Assembly (NCBI RefSeq): GCF_003438995.1
Contig: NZ_QSUN01000005.1
Span: forward strand, 62,001 to 126,000
Reading direction: 5' to 3'
From: Bacteroides sp. OM05-12
Lineage (GTDB): Bacteria; Bacteroidota; Bacteroidia; Bacteroidales; Bacteroidaceae
Length of the DNA: 64,000 bases
Positions 28,694-38,616 of this stretch are shown here, one piece after another. Under the pieces are notes generated by a model. It made no database searches. It was not told the DNA's origin and saw only the letters and a program-made list of their open reading frames with translations. Within the stretch, counting starts at the first letter, position 1. Each line of letters begins with the position of its first letter. The translations under genes and the position numbers were made by a program.

Positions 28694-28726
28694 CGTGTAT
28701 TCTAGAACACCACGTAAAAAACAGGA
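28694..28726 (+). promoter_or_regulatory. Candidate preQ1-I riboswitch
   Basis: Stem CGTG (28694-28697) / CACG (28711-28714) encloses a loop with TTCTAG followed by AACAC. Directly after it comes TAAAAAACAGGA. The layout (short stem, TTCTAG loop, A-rich tail ending in the pseudoknot strand) closely follows the preQ1-I aptamer. The AGGA next to the ATG can pair with TTCT in the loop, which would hide the ribosome site when ligand is bound. The genes it precedes are preQ1-pathway genes, which strongly supports it. The usual ACUA tail is not present, so subtype is uncertain. Confidence 0.6.
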
Positions 28727-28728
28727 AA

Positions 28729-29409
28729 ATGAAAAATAAAGTATCTGTACCCTTTATGCTGTTGGGAATACTTTTTTGTGTATGTCTCGTAGCATCTAAT
28801 TTATTGGAAACCAAAGTTGTTCAACTTTGGGGCATTACGGCAACTGCCGGATTGATCGTATTTCCTATTTCTTATATCATTAACGACTGTATAGCCGAAG
28901 TTTGGGGCTTTAAGAAAGCGCGCCTGATTATCTGGAGTGGTTTTGCAATGAACTTTTTGGTAATCGGTTTTGCGCAATTGGCTGTTATGCTTCCTGCCGC
29001 ACCTTTTTGGGAAGGTGAAGAGGGCTTCAACTTTGTGTTTGGTATGGCTCCTCGAATAGCAGTTGCCAGTTTGACGGCTTTCCTTGTCGGGTCTTTCCTC
29101 AATGCTTATGTGATGAGCAAAATGAAAGTTGCTTCCAATGGAAAGCATTTTTCTCTTCGTGCCATTCTCTCTACTTTAGTAGGCGAGAGTGCAGATTCAT
29201 TAATCTTCTTTCCGATTGCATTCGGCGGACTGATTCCGGTGAATGAGTTACTGATAATGGTTGCTACACAGGCGGTATTGAAGTCACTTTATGAAGTCAT
29301 TATCCTTCCGGTTACTATATATGTGGTGAAGTATATAAAAAAGGTAGATGGTAGTGATGTGTATGATGAGCACATTTCTTATAATGTTCTTAAAATCAAA
29401 GATATTTAA
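28729..29409 (+). CDS. Queuosine precursor transporter (YhhQ/DUF165 family)
   Basis: 226 residues with about six membrane helices ([61 protein letters not shown]). The motifs [10 protein letters not shown] and [16 protein letters not shown] are typical of the inner-membrane carriers that import preQ0/preQ1 or queuine. It is the first gene of an operon with queC (5 bp) and queF, preceded by a preQ1-like riboswitch. The cell can thus both make and salvage queuosine precursors. Confidence 0.9.
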   Translation: MKNKVSVPFMLLGILFCVCLVASNLLETKVVQLWGITATAGLIVFPISYIINDCIAEVWGFKKARLIIWSGFAMNFLVIGFAQLAVMLPAAPFWEGEEGFNFVFGMAPRIAVASLTAFLVGSFLNAYVMSKMKVASNGKHFSLRAILSTLVGESADSLIFFPIAFGGLIPVNELLIMVATQAVLKSLYEVIILPVTIYVVKYIKKVDGSDVYDEHISYNVLKIKDI

Positions 29410-29414
29410 TTCGT

Positions 29415-30086
29415 ATGAATAAAGAAACAGCATTGGTCGTGTTCAGTGGTGGACAAGACTCAACTACTTGCCTGTTTTGGGCTATGAGAGAGTTTAAGAA
29501 AGTGTATGCATTGAGTTTTATTTATGGGCAAAAGCACCGGAACGAAGTGGAACTGGCCCGTCATATAGCTGATGAGGCTGAAGTGGAATTTGAAGTTATG
29601 GATGTATCCTTTATTGGGAAATTAGGAAGAAACTCTTTGACGGATATGTCGATTCCGATGGATCAGGAAAAGCCGACGGATAGTTTTCCGAACACTTTTG
29701 TTCCGGGAAGGAATTTGTTCTTTTTGAGTATTGCAGCTGTATATGCTCGTGAAAAAGGAATAAATCATATCGTAACTGGAGTTTCTCAGACTGATTTTAG
29801 CGGCTACCCGGATTGTCGTGATGCTTTTATTAAATCATTAAACGTTACATTGAACTTGGCGATGGACGAGCAGTTTGTTATCCATACTCCTTTAATGTGG
29901 ATTGACAAGGCACAAACATGGCAACTTGCGGATGAGTTAGGGGTACTTGAGTTGATTCGCCGTGAAACATTGACTTGTTACAATGGTGTTCAAGGTGATG
30001 GATGTGGGCATTGTCCCTCTTGCAAATTGCGTAAAGAAGGATTGGATAAATATCTGGAAGCAAAGAATAAAGGTATAAAATTGTAA
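29415..30086 (+). CDS. queC: 7-cyano-7-deazaguanine synthase
   Basis: 223 residues. PP-loop [16 protein letters not shown] at the N-terminus; [17 protein letters not shown] and [17 protein letters not shown] are QueC motifs (here the first is preceded by PNT). The C-terminal zinc site has four Cys: [16 protein letters not shown]. It converts 7-carboxy-7-deazaguanine to preQ0 using ATP and ammonia. Second gene of the queuosine operon. queD and queE are not nearby, so they must be elsewhere if the de novo route is complete. Confidence 0.96.
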   Translation: MNKETALVVFSGGQDSTTCLFWAMREFKKVYALSFIYGQKHRNEVELARHIADEAEVEFEVMDVSFIGKLGRNSLTDMSIPMDQEKPTDSFPNTFVPGRNLFFLSIAAVYAREKGINHIVTGVSQTDFSGYPDCRDAFIKSLNVTLNLAMDEQFVIHTPLMWIDKAQTWQLADELGVLELIRRETLTCYNGVQGDGCGHCPSCKLRKEGLDKYLEAKNKGIKL

Positions 30087-30099
30087 TAAAATAATAGGA

Positions 30100-30561
30100 A
30101 TGGCAGATTTAAAAGAGCAGCTTTCTCTTTTAGGAAGAAAGACGGAGTATAAGCAGGATTATGCTCCTGAAGTATTGGAGGCGTTTGATAATAAACATCC
30201 GGAGAATGATTATTGGGTTCGGTTTAACTGTCCTGAGTTTACAAGTTTATGTCCCATCACCGGACAACCTGATTTTGCGGAGATACGCATCAGTTATTTA
30301 CCGGACATCAAGATGGTAGAGAGTAAAAGTCTGAAACTTTATCTATTCAGTTTCCGTAATCATGGTGCTTTTCATGAAGATTGTGTCAATATCATCATGA
30401 AAGACTTGATTCGTTTGATGAATCCGAAATATATTGAAGTAACAGGTTTGTTTACTCCTCGTGGCGGTATTTCTATTTATCCTTATGCTAATTATGGGAA
30501 ACCTGGTACAAAATATGAAGAAATGGCTCATCACCGTATGATGAATCATGGTATGAAATAG
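30100..30561 (+). CDS. queF: NADPH-dependent preQ0 reductase
   Basis: 153 residues, the short unimodular QueF form. Contains [16 protein letters not shown] with the nucleophilic Cys, the substrate motif [20 protein letters not shown] and [15 protein letters not shown]. Reduces preQ0 to preQ1, the base inserted into tRNA. Follows queC by 13 bp. A dispersed hairpin (copy C) lies just after the stop and may end the transcript. Confidence 0.96.
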   Translation: MADLKEQLSLLGRKTEYKQDYAPEVLEAFDNKHPENDYWVRFNCPEFTSLCPITGQPDFAEIRISYLPDIKMVESKSLKLYLFSFRNHGAFHEDCVNIIMKDLIRLMNPKYIEVTGLFTPRGGISIYPYANYGKPGTKYEEMAHHRMMNHGMK

Positions 30562-30577
30562 AAGCCTGATTATTATA

Positions 30578-30651
30578 CATACGGTCGATTGATTTTAAAG
30601 GTGCGGTCCTTTGTTTACAAACTCCTATCGTTTGCAAACAAAGGACCGTAT
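30578..30651 (-). repeat. Dispersed hairpin repeat, copy C (with an extra half-copy)
   Basis: A left half-copy CATACGGTCGATTGATT (30578-30594) abuts a full hairpin (30602-30651) in the opposite orientation. Its stem is CGGTCCTTTGTTT with AAACAAAGGACCG, and it holds the same core as the other copies (AAACGATAGGAGTTT on the minus strand). The changed outer stem still pairs perfectly, i.e. compensatory change relative to copies A and B. It lies 17 bp after queF. Confidence 0.7.
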
Positions 30652-30809
30652 GTATAAAAAACACTTAATGGGAAGATTCTTTTTGCATCTTATCGACCAA
30701 TTGATTAATAAATATCTTTGGTCTTTTCAGCCTCTTTTGTATTTAGTATATCCTTTCCCTTTTCTTAGGGTTGAAAGAGCTTTCTGTACTTTCATTATTT
30801 GTCATTTCT

Positions 30810-31109
30810 CTATGTATGATAGCTTTGTGCTTTGATTAACATGAATATGACCACTGCTGCAATAATTCCTATTTGCAACCAATCAGCCCATACGCCCAAA
30901 GTCAATGACATACTAATCCATTGCCAAAGTATAACAAAAATACCTAAACCAATAAGCATGTTACGCATCATGGAGGAAAGTCCATCGATGTCCACCTTGG
31001 CTTTTTCTTCTTTCGACATAGTATTGTAACCTGCAATCAGATTAGGAAAACGTTTCACCAAAAGACCACATAAAATGAGAATGCCTCCGGTTATAAAGTT
31101 TACTTCCAT
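30810..31109 (-). CDS. DUF3784 small membrane protein
   Basis: 99 residues with two to three membrane helices. The motif LIAGYNTMSKEEKAKVDIDG after a first helix ending LVKRFP is the DUF3784 signature. Function unknown. Third gene of a minus-strand operon with a YIP1-type protein (4 bp away) and a DUF2089 regulator. Confidence 0.82.
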   Translation of the reverse strand: MEVNFITGGILILCGLLVKRFPNLIAGYNTMSKEEKAKVDIDGLSSMMRNMLIGLGIFVILWQWISMSLTLGVWADWLQIGIIAAVVIFMLIKAQSYHT

Positions 31110-31113
31110 AATT

Positions 31114-31707
31114 CTAATACATTAATTTGATTAATTGTCTGCAGATTATATCGCTTGCAATAATGATGACGGCATATGACAATCCTAATTTCCAACCTTT
31201 AAGATTACATGAAACTTTGAAAGCCTGATACATCCAAATGAGAACTATCACTATAAATAAGATGGATGGAAACGTAATGAATGCTCCTTTTATCATGTCC
31301 GGCTGTTGCATAATCCATTCAGGTGTGGCAGTAGTCGGAATATTCATTAGTTTCTGAACTGATTCGGGAAAGAAAAATAAATTCATCAATATAAAAGGTA
31401 GTTGAGCGAAAGCAATTGTTCCGAATACGTCGATACCTCTGATGTGTGAGGGAGAAAGTAACTTGCCGGCTACAAAGAATAATATGGAAGGAATTAACCA
31501 TATAATTATATGTTCTCCGGCAAAGCACCACCATGCATTGTTCGAGGCCGGACCGAAATGCAGTAGTCCGTGATAATGGATCGGTGCTATGATGGACATA
31601 GCAATTGAGATAATAATGCCTGCAATGCCCCATAAGAGAGCTTGTATACCCGCTATTTTCAGGAACGGATTAGACAGTGTACTGAAAAAATGTTTTACGT
31701 TTGCCAT
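31114..31707 (-). CDS. YIP1-family membrane protein
   Basis: 197 residues with five predicted helices (LLWGIAGIIISIAMSIIAPI, IIIWLIPSILFFVAGKLLSP, FIVIVLIWMYQAFKVS, LGLSYAVIIIASDIIC). The central GIDVFGTIAFAQLPFILMN is typical of bacterial YIP1 proteins. Role unknown. It sits between the DUF2089 regulator (2 bp) and the DUF3784 gene (4 bp), so the three are likely one unit. Confidence 0.75.
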   Translation of the reverse strand: MANVKHFFSTLSNPFLKIAGIQALLWGIAGIIISIAMSIIAPIHYHGLLHFGPASNNAWWCFAGEHIIIWLIPSILFFVAGKLLSPSHIRGIDVFGTIAFAQLPFILMNLFFFPESVQKLMNIPTTATPEWIMQQPDMIKGAFITFPSILFIVIVLIWMYQAFKVSCNLKGWKLGLSYAVIIIASDIICRQLIKLMY

Positions 31708-31709
31708 AG

Positions 31710-31985
31710 TTATGATATTTTGTTGAGTTTGATAATCAGATCGTCCAATAAATTACGTACGGTAGGATAGCTTAGTCCCATACTCTTTGCCATATCCTTT
31801 AGGCTACCGCTTGCTTTCACGAAGTCTAAGACAAAAGTTTGTTCCTTTTCTGTGAGACGGGCTAGGGGAGGAAGTTCAAATTCTCCGCATACTTTAGTGC
31901 CGCATTGTTCGCAAAATAGTTCGCTTACTTTTAAAGATGTATCACAGCCGGGGCACTGTAAAGGCAATCGTTTCTTAATTTCCAT
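31710..31985 (-). CDS. DUF2089-type zinc-ribbon/HTH regulator
   Basis: 91 residues. Zinc ribbon with four Cys (CPGCDTSLKVSELFCEQCG), then a helix-turn-helix (EKEQTFVLDFVKASGSLKDM, LSYPTVRNLLDDLI) as in DUF2089 proteins, which are presumed DNA-binding regulators. First gene of its operon with DUF3784 and YIP1 membrane proteins, a pairing seen in other Bacteroidetes and Firmicutes. A -7 box (CAAATATA on plus, 32012-32019) with a weak ATTG -33 at 20 bp lies upstream. Confidence 0.82.
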   Translation of the reverse strand: MEIKKRLPLQCPGCDTSLKVSELFCEQCGTKVCGEFELPPLARLTEKEQTFVLDFVKASGSLKDMAKSMGLSYPTVRNLLDDLIIKLNKIS

Positions 31986-32336
31986 TTTGTTAATCCATAA
32001 GTATTGTTTTGCAAATATAGAATATTATTTTAATATTGTCAATTATATATTTAATAAAATTGAATTATATATTCGTTTTATTCATTTTGTGAACAACGTT
32101 TTCCATAATCTGTTCTCATGTTTGGAAATCTGTAACTATGCTGTTAGGATTATATTTAATTGCGATATTGAAATTAGGGAGAACAGAAACTAAAATCTAC
32201 TCTAAAAAATATTTTCGTTTCAATTCTTTCTAAATTTTATTTATCTTTGCACAAAATGTCGGAGTATATCCGGCATTGTTGATTAGACATAATATTATCA
32301 GAACAAGAAACTGGCACTTTCAAAGACAAAGATAAT
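31986..32336. other. Intergenic region with two divergent promoters (351 bp)
   Basis: Very AT-rich. It holds the minus -7 box for the DUF2089 operon (32019-32012) and a plus -7 box TATCTTTG (32242-32249) for the small ORFs upstream of cas9. Nothing else recognisable. Confidence 0.5.
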
Positions 32337-32495
32337 ATGATGTCTGCGCTAGCTTGTATTGCAATAAATATAAGTTCTGGTGCGGGCATGCTGTATTCTC
32401 TTTTGTCAGGTATGCCAGTACCTTTGTTCTGGGATTACAAGTATGCTTGCACCTTTTTAAATAAGGGTGAGCATACACAAAGACAAAGAGTATGA
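32337..32495 (+). CDS. Possible 52-residue small ORF overlapping next gene
   Basis: Begins with two ATGs (MMSALACIAINISSGAGM...) and ends GEHTQRQRV. Its stop TGA overlaps the ATG of the 118-residue gene as ATGA, the classic translational-coupling arrangement. It lies about 90 nt after the -7 box at 32242. No family recognised. The second half coincides with a strong hairpin (GTATGCTTGCACC with GGGTGAGCATAC), so this stretch may instead be a structured untranslated leader. Confidence 0.3.
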   Translation: MMSALACIAINISSGAGMLYSLLSGMPVPLFWDYKYACTFLNKGEHTQRQRV

Positions 32496-32848
32496 AAAAC
32501 CCGGAAACACAAGCTTTACGCAGAGCTTTGACGAAAGTGCGCAGACAAAACAACAAAGAAAAGGCTGAAATATTAAAGCCGTTTTTAGAGATGCTGGATT
32601 TAAGTATCAGTTCTGATATGTTATTCTTTAGCAAAGATGATCCAGAAAGTATTTTCCCTTTACCTCTTGATAATATATTTGGTTTGCAAATGGATGAAGA
32701 TTATCTTTATCTATTTTGTCAGAATGGATATGTACATATTCTCGGGATAAGAGAAAGAGGACACTTGGTTCAATTTTTGGAAAGGAAACGTCCAAGTGTT
32801 TTGGAGCAATTTAAATATTTTCTTTGGAGTTGCTTCGGTAAATCATAG
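32492..32848 (+). CDS. Hypothetical 118-residue protein upstream of CRISPR locus
   Basis: Basic N-terminus (LRRALTKVRRQNNKEKAEIL), then an alpha/beta body (PLDNIFGLQMDEDYLYLFCQ, YVHILGIRERGHLVQFLERK) ending with aromatic residues (FKYFLWSCFGKS). No signal peptide or membrane helix is certain, and no family was recognised. It is co-directional with cas9 and the last gene before the tracrRNA/cas9 promoter region. Whether it belongs to the CRISPR system or is an ordinary neighbour cannot be decided here. Confidence 0.6.
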   Translation: MKNPETQALRRALTKVRRQNNKEKAEILKPFLEMLDLSISSDMLFFSKDDPESIFPLPLDNIFGLQMDEDYLYLFCQNGYVHILGIRERGHLVQFLERKRPSVLEQFKYFLWSCFGKS

Positions 32849-32924
32849 GAATGATATTATACCATATAATATGGTAGTCCAACTTATTATTATCAAGACT
32901 TTCTTTAGTGGTTAAAGATTGAAA

Positions 32925-33009
32925 AAGAAAAAAGCCCCCGATAAAGGACGAGGGCAACCTAAATGTTTTCACAACGGAATAATCCTTATTGTGACTTGCT
33001 TCAAATTAG
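32925..33009 (-). ncRNA. tracrRNA of type II-C system
   Basis: On the minus strand, 33009 down to about 32925. The 22-nt anti-repeat (CTAATTTGAAGCAAGTCACAAT, plus 32988-33009) pairs with the 5' part of the crRNA repeat over 22 bp with one G·U at each of two positions and a single bulged U. A nexus-like hairpin follows (AAGG...CC), then the terminator stem GCCCTCG/CGGGGGC and a run of six T. The promoter is at 33015-33046. It is divergent from cas9, and its length (~85 nt) fits known type II-C tracrRNAs. Confidence 0.9.
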
Positions 33010-33014
33010 TTTTG

Positions 33015-33046
33015 CAAAAATAAGAAATAATTTTCTACAAAACAAC
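33015..33046 (-). promoter_or_regulatory. tracrRNA promoter
   Basis: On the minus strand: GTTG (33046-33043), 20 bp, TATTTTTG (33022-33015). Transcription should start near 33009, exactly at the anti-repeat. It has the same form as the promoter found inside every CRISPR repeat. Confidence 0.75.
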
Positions 33047-33057
33047 CTTCTGTAGAA
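33033..33057. promoter_or_regulatory. Palindrome between tracrRNA and cas9 promoters
   Basis: TTCTACA (33033-33039), 11 bp, TGTAGAA (33051-33057): a perfect 7-bp inverted repeat. Its centre covers the tracrRNA -33 box and the place where a cas9 -33 would lie. A candidate operator for joint control of both transcripts. Confidence 0.45.
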
Positions 33058-33066
33058 ATAAATTTG

Positions 33067-33074
33067 TATTTTTG
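33067..33074 (+). promoter_or_regulatory. -7 box of cas9
   Basis: TATTTTTG, 24 bp upstream of the ATG at 33099. An upstream in-frame TTG (33072) falls inside this box, which rules it out as the start codon. Confidence 0.55.
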
Positions 33075-33098
33075 AAAAGTTTTGATAAAGATTCTATT

Positions 33099-36000
33099 AT
33101 GAAAAAGATTTTAGGCCTTGATTTAGGTACTACTAGCATAGGATGGGCTTTGGTAAATGAAGCTGAAAGTAGTGAAGAGCAATCATCAATAATCAAACTT
33201 GGTGTGCGTGTAAATCCTTTAAGTGTCGATGAACAGAGAAGTTTTGAACAAGGTAAGAGTATTGCAACAAATACCGATCGGACATTGAAAAGGAGTATGC
33301 GCCGTAATTTGCAGCGATATAAATTACGCCGTGAGAATCTGATAGATTGTTTTAAAGAGAATGGATTGATAACTGATGAGACTTTATTGTGCGAGAATGG
33401 TAACCAAACTACTTTTCAAACCTATCGGTTACGTGCCAAGGCTGTAACGGAGGAAATCTCATTGGATGAATTGGCGCGTGTTTTTTTGATGATAAATAAA
33501 AAGCGTGGCTATAAAAGCAGCCGTAAAGTAAAATCTGTGGAGGAAGGACAGAAAATTGATGGTATGTCGGTCGCTATGCAATTGTATGATGAAGATATAA
33601 CTCCTGGTCAGTTAGTATTATCATTATTTAATCAAGGTAAAAAGTATGTTCCTGATTTTTATCGTTCGGATTTGCAAAAAGAGCTTGATAGAATATGGAT
33701 GTGTCAGCAACAATTTTATCCGGAAATATTAACGGATGAATTTAAGGAATTGCTGAAAGGAAAAAGTAAGTCGAATACAATTAAAATATTTCTAGGAAAG
33801 TATAAGCTGTATACGGCTGATAATAAAGGGAAAGATAAGCGATTGCAAGTTTATCAATGGCGTGTTGATGCTTTAACAAAACAGCTTTCCATTGAAGAAG
33901 TAGCTTTGGTGATTAGTGAATTGAATGGAGCTATTGATAGCTCTAGCGGTTATTTGGGAGCAATTAGTGATCGTAGTAAAGAACTATATTTTAATAAGCT
34001 TACCGTAGGGCAATTTCTTCTGAGAGAATTAGAACGCGACTCTAATTGGAGTCTTAAAAATAAGGTGTTTTATCGTCACGATTATTTGGATGAATTTGAA
34101 GCTATTTGGGAAAAGCAAGCGACGTTTCATCCGGAGCTTACTTCTGAATTGAAGAAAGAAATTCGTGATATTATTATATTCTATCAACGTCCACTAAAGA
34201 GCCAAAAAGGATTAGTTGGTTTTTGTGAGTTTGAAAGTCGCCAAATGGCAATTTGTATAGATGGAAAACAGAAAATGAAGACAGTGGGTTGTAAAGTATG
34301 CCCTCAGTCATCTCCTCTTTTTCAAGAATTTAAGATTTGGCATACCCTCAATAATTTGCGAGTGATTGAAAAATCATCGAACTTATCGCGTTTCTTGGAA
34401 CAGGAAGAAAAGGAAACTCTATTTATGGAATTGAGTGTTAAGGATAAACTTAATAAGAAAGATGCCCTTAAATTGTTATATAGAAATTATAAGGATTTAG
34501 ATTTGAATTATGAAGATTTAGAAGGAGATTGCACTCAATCGATATTGTTTAAAGCGTATCAAAAGATTATTGCAATGACTGGAAACGGAGAATATGATTT
34601 CTCTAGGATGCCGTCTGATGAAATAAAAGAAAAGGTAAAGGTTATTTTTGATGGATTAGGATATAATACGGATATATTATTTTTTGATTCGTCAAAAGAA
34701 GGGCATACTTTTGATAAACAACCGATGTATCAGTTGTGGCATTTGCTATATTCTTATGAAGGAGACAAATCAAATACAGGCAATGATAGTTTGATTCGTA
34801 AAATAACAGAACTTTGCGGTTTTGAAAAGGAATATGCCAATATAATTGCTAATATAACATTTCAATCGGATTATGGCAGTCTAAGCACGAAAGCTATTCG
34901 TAAGATTTTACCTTATATGAAAGAGGGAAGTTGTTATAATCAAGCTTGCGAATTTGCAGGTTATCGCCATTCTCAGCGTTCCTTGACAAAAGAAGAGTTG
35001 GATAAGAAAGAATATAAAGATCATTTGGATCTTCTCCCTAAGAATAGTTTGCGTAACCCTGTAGTTGAGAAGATACTTAATCAGATGATAAATGTTGTGA
35101 ATCATGTGGTTGATACATTTGGAAAGCCTGATGAAATCCGTATAGAGTTGGCACGCGAATTGAAAAAGAGTGCGAAAGAACGCAAGGTTATGACTGAGAA
35201 TATAAATAAGGCGACAATTGACCATGATAAGTATCGGCAAATTCTTCAAAAAGAATTTGGGTTGGTGAATGTGAGCCGAAATGATATAATTCGTTATAAA
35301 TTATATTTAGAACTAAAGGATAATGGTTATAAAACACTTTATTCTAATATGTATATACCTCAGGAAAAGTTGTTTAGTAAAGAATTTGATATAGAGCATA
35401 TTATTCCTCAGGCGAAATTATTTGATGATTCTTTTTCTAATAAAACTATTGAGAGCAGAAAGGTTAATATTGAGAAAAGCAATTTAACAGCCTATGATTA
35501 TGTATTGAATAAATATGATATCGAAGGTGTGCGTGATTATGAAGTCCGTATCGAGAATATGTATAAAAATGGTGCGCTTCGTAAAACGAAGTATAATAAA
35601 CTATTAATGAAAGAGGCTGATATACCAAATGATTTCATTGAGCGTGATTTACGTGATTCTCAGTATATAGCTAAAAAAGCCCGTGAGATATTAGAAGATT
35701 TGGTGAAGTTTGTTGTTCCTACTGTAGGTTCTATAACTGACCGTTTACGTGAAGATTGGCAATTGGTAGATGTTATGCAAGAATTGAATTGGGATAAATA
35801 TGATAAATTAGCTTTAACGGAGATTGTAGAAGACAAAGATGGGCGCAAAATTCGACGTATAAAAGATTGGACAAAGCGTAATGATCATCGCCATCATGCA
35901 ATGGATGCTTTAACAATTGCATTTACTAAAAGATGTATTATACAGTATTTGAATAATTTAAATGCTAGAAGTGATAAATCCAGTAGTATTTATGGAATAG

Positions 36001-37220
36001 AACGAAAGGAGCTCTATCGCGATAAACATGAAAAATTGAGATTCATTCCTCCGATGCCATTAGATGTGTTTAGAACAGAAGCGAAGCGGCATCTCGAAAG
36101 TGTTCTAATTTCTATAAAGGCTAAGAATAGGGTAGTTACACCAAATATTAATAGGACAAAAGCACAGAATGGTTATAATAAAAAAGAGCAATTGACTCCT
36201 CGTGGGCAATTACATAATGAGACTATTTATGGTAGTATAAAACAATATGTAACTAAGATAGAGACTGTTGGTGGAGGGTTTGGTGCTATGCAAATAGCAA
36301 AAGTTGCGAATAAAAAATATCGAGACGCTTTATTGGCACGTCTTGTTGCTTTTGATAATGACCCCAAGAAAGCCTTTACCGGTAAAAATAGCTTGGAGAA
36401 AAATCCTATCTATTTAGATGAACTTCATACTCAGCGAGTGCCGATAAAAATTAAGACTGTAACTTTAGATACAATTTATACGATACGTAAAAGCATTTCA
36501 CCGGATTTAAAAATTGATAAGGTTGTTGACGTTAAAATTCGTAGGCTTCTGGAGAAACGTTTGGTAGACTATGGAGGAGATGCAAGAAAAGCATTCTCAA
36601 ATTTAGAAGATAATCCTATTTGGCTGAATGAAGAAAAAGGAATTTCTATTAAACGAGTTACGATAACCGGAGTAAATAATGCAGAACCATTACATTGTAA
36701 GAAAGATCATAATGGTGAACTGATATTGGATTCTGAAGGAAAAAAACAACCTGTGGACTATGTAAATACAGGAAATAATCATCATGTTGCTATTTATCGC
36801 GATGAAAAGGGAGAATTACAAGAAAATGTTGTTTCCTTCTATGAAGCAACAGCTCGCGCTATTTTAGGTGAAGCCATTGTGAATAAAGCTTATAATGATT
36901 CTGAAGGTTGGAGTTTCTTATTTTCTATGAAACAAAATGAGTATTTTGTTTTTCCAAATGAGAATACAGGCTTTGATCCCAATGAAATAGATTTATTAGA
37001 TCCGGATAACTATGCATTAATCAGTCCTAATTTGTATAGGGTACAGAAGATAACCTCAAAAGATTATGTGTTTAGGCATCATCTTGAAACAACAGTTGAG
37101 AATAAAAAAGAACTGCAGAATATTACTTGGAAGAGAGTTACTTCACTTACTAACTTTGATAAAATTGTTAAGGTCAGGATTAATCACATTGGGCAAATAG
37201 TTTTTGTTGGTGAATACTAA
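33099..37220 (+). CDS. cas9: Cas9 endonuclease, type II-C
   Basis: 1373 residues from the ATG at 33099. It is the crRNA:tracrRNA-guided double-strand DNA nuclease. RuvC-I LGLDLGTTSIGWALV (Asp8); Arg-rich bridge helix near 60-82 (RTLKRSMRRNLQRYKLRR); REC lobe to about 660; RuvC-II RIELARELKKSAKERK (Glu683); HNH FDIEHIIPQAKLFDD (His near 767); RuvC-III HHAMDALTIAF (His933, Asp936). All catalytic residues are present, so it should be active. The C-terminal PAM-side region holds two related modules near 1075 and 1147 (R.L......D.KKAF...LE.NPI.LdE). Absence of csn2 and cas4 places it in II-C. Cas1 follows after 127 bp. Confidence 0.97.
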   Translation: MKKILGLDLGTTSIGWALVNEAESSEEQSSIIKLGVRVNPLSVDEQRSFEQGKSIATNTDRTLKRSMRRNLQRYKLRRENLIDCFKENGLITDETLLCENGNQTTFQTYRLRAKAVTEEISLDELARVFLMINKKRGYKSSRKVKSVEEGQKIDGMSVAMQLYDEDITPGQLVLSLFNQGKKYVPDFYRSDLQKELDRIWMCQQQFYPEILTDEFKELLKGKSKSNTIKIFLGKYKLYTADNKGKDKRLQVYQWRVDALTKQLSIEEVALVISELNGAIDSSSGYLGAISDRSKELYFNKLTVGQFLLRELERDSNWSLKNKVFYRHDYLDEFEAIWEKQATFHPELTSELKKEIRDIIIFYQRPLKSQKGLVGFCEFESRQMAICIDGKQKMKTVGCKVCPQSSPLFQEFKIWHTLNNLRVIEKSSNLSRFLEQEEKETLFMELSVKDKLNKKDALKLLYRNYKDLDLNYEDLEGDCTQSILFKAYQKIIAMTGNGEYDFSRMPSDEIKEKVKVIFDGLGYNTDILFFDSSKEGHTFDKQPMYQLWHLLYSYEGDKSNTGNDSLIRKITELCGFEKEYANIIANITFQSDYGSLSTKAIRKILPYMKEGSCYNQACEFAGYRHSQRSLTKEELDKKEYKDHLDLLPKNSLRNPVVEKILNQMINVVNHVVDTFGKPDEIRIELARELKKSAKERKVMTENINKATIDHDKYRQILQKEFGLVNVSRNDIIRYKLYLELKDNGYKTLYSNMYIPQEKLFSKEFDIEHIIPQAKLFDDSFSNKTIESRKVNIEKSNLTAYDYVLNKYDIEGVRDYEVRIENMYKNGALRKTKYNKLLMKEADIPNDFIERDLRDSQYIAKKAREILEDLVKFVVPTVGSITDRLREDWQLVDVMQELNWDKYDKLALTEIVEDKDGRKIRRIKDWTKRNDHRHHAMDALTIAFTKRCIIQYLNNLNARSDKSSSIYGIERKELYRDKHEKLRFIPPMPLDVFRTEAKRHLESVLISIKAKNRVVTPNINRTKAQNGYNKKEQLTPRGQLHNETIYGSIKQYVTKIETVGGGFGAMQIAKVANKKYRDALLARLVAFDNDPKKAFTGKNSLEKNPIYLDELHTQRVPIKIKTVTLDTIYTIRKSISPDLKIDKVVDVKIRRLLEKRLVDYGGDARKAFSNLEDNPIWLNEEKGISIKRVTITGVNNAEPLHCKKDHNGELILDSEGKKQPVDYVNTGNNHHVAIYRDEKGELQENVVSFYEATARAILGEAIVNKAYNDSEGWSFLFSMKQNEYFVFPNENTGFDPNEIDLLDPDNYALISPNLYRVQKITSKDYVFRHHLETTVENKKELQNITWKRVTSLTNFDKIVKVRINHIGQIVFVGEY

Positions 37221-37347
37221 ATTGTGGTGGAAAAGAAGATTAAGTATCTTGCAGTAGGACTAATAAGTAGATCGAACTTTATTAAGTCATAGCTGATATC
37301 CTTGTATATTTTATAATCGGCAGTAATAAACTTTAAATACTAGTACT

Positions 37348-38612
<1,265 letters not shown>

Positions 38613-38616
38613 AAGT

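Noticed and set aside
32320..32634. A 104-residue open frame on the minus strand opposite the 52- and 118-residue ORFs
   Set aside because: No promoter, no family resemblance and composition of a shadow frame.
32988..33009. tracrRNA on the plus strand
   Set aside because: The plus strand has the repeat-like sense sequence; only the minus strand gives an anti-repeat with promoter and terminator in the right order.
33072..33098. A TTG start extending Cas9 by nine residues
   Set aside because: The TTG lies inside the cas9 -7 box, and Cas9 proteins begin shortly before the RuvC-I motif; the ATG at 33099 fits.
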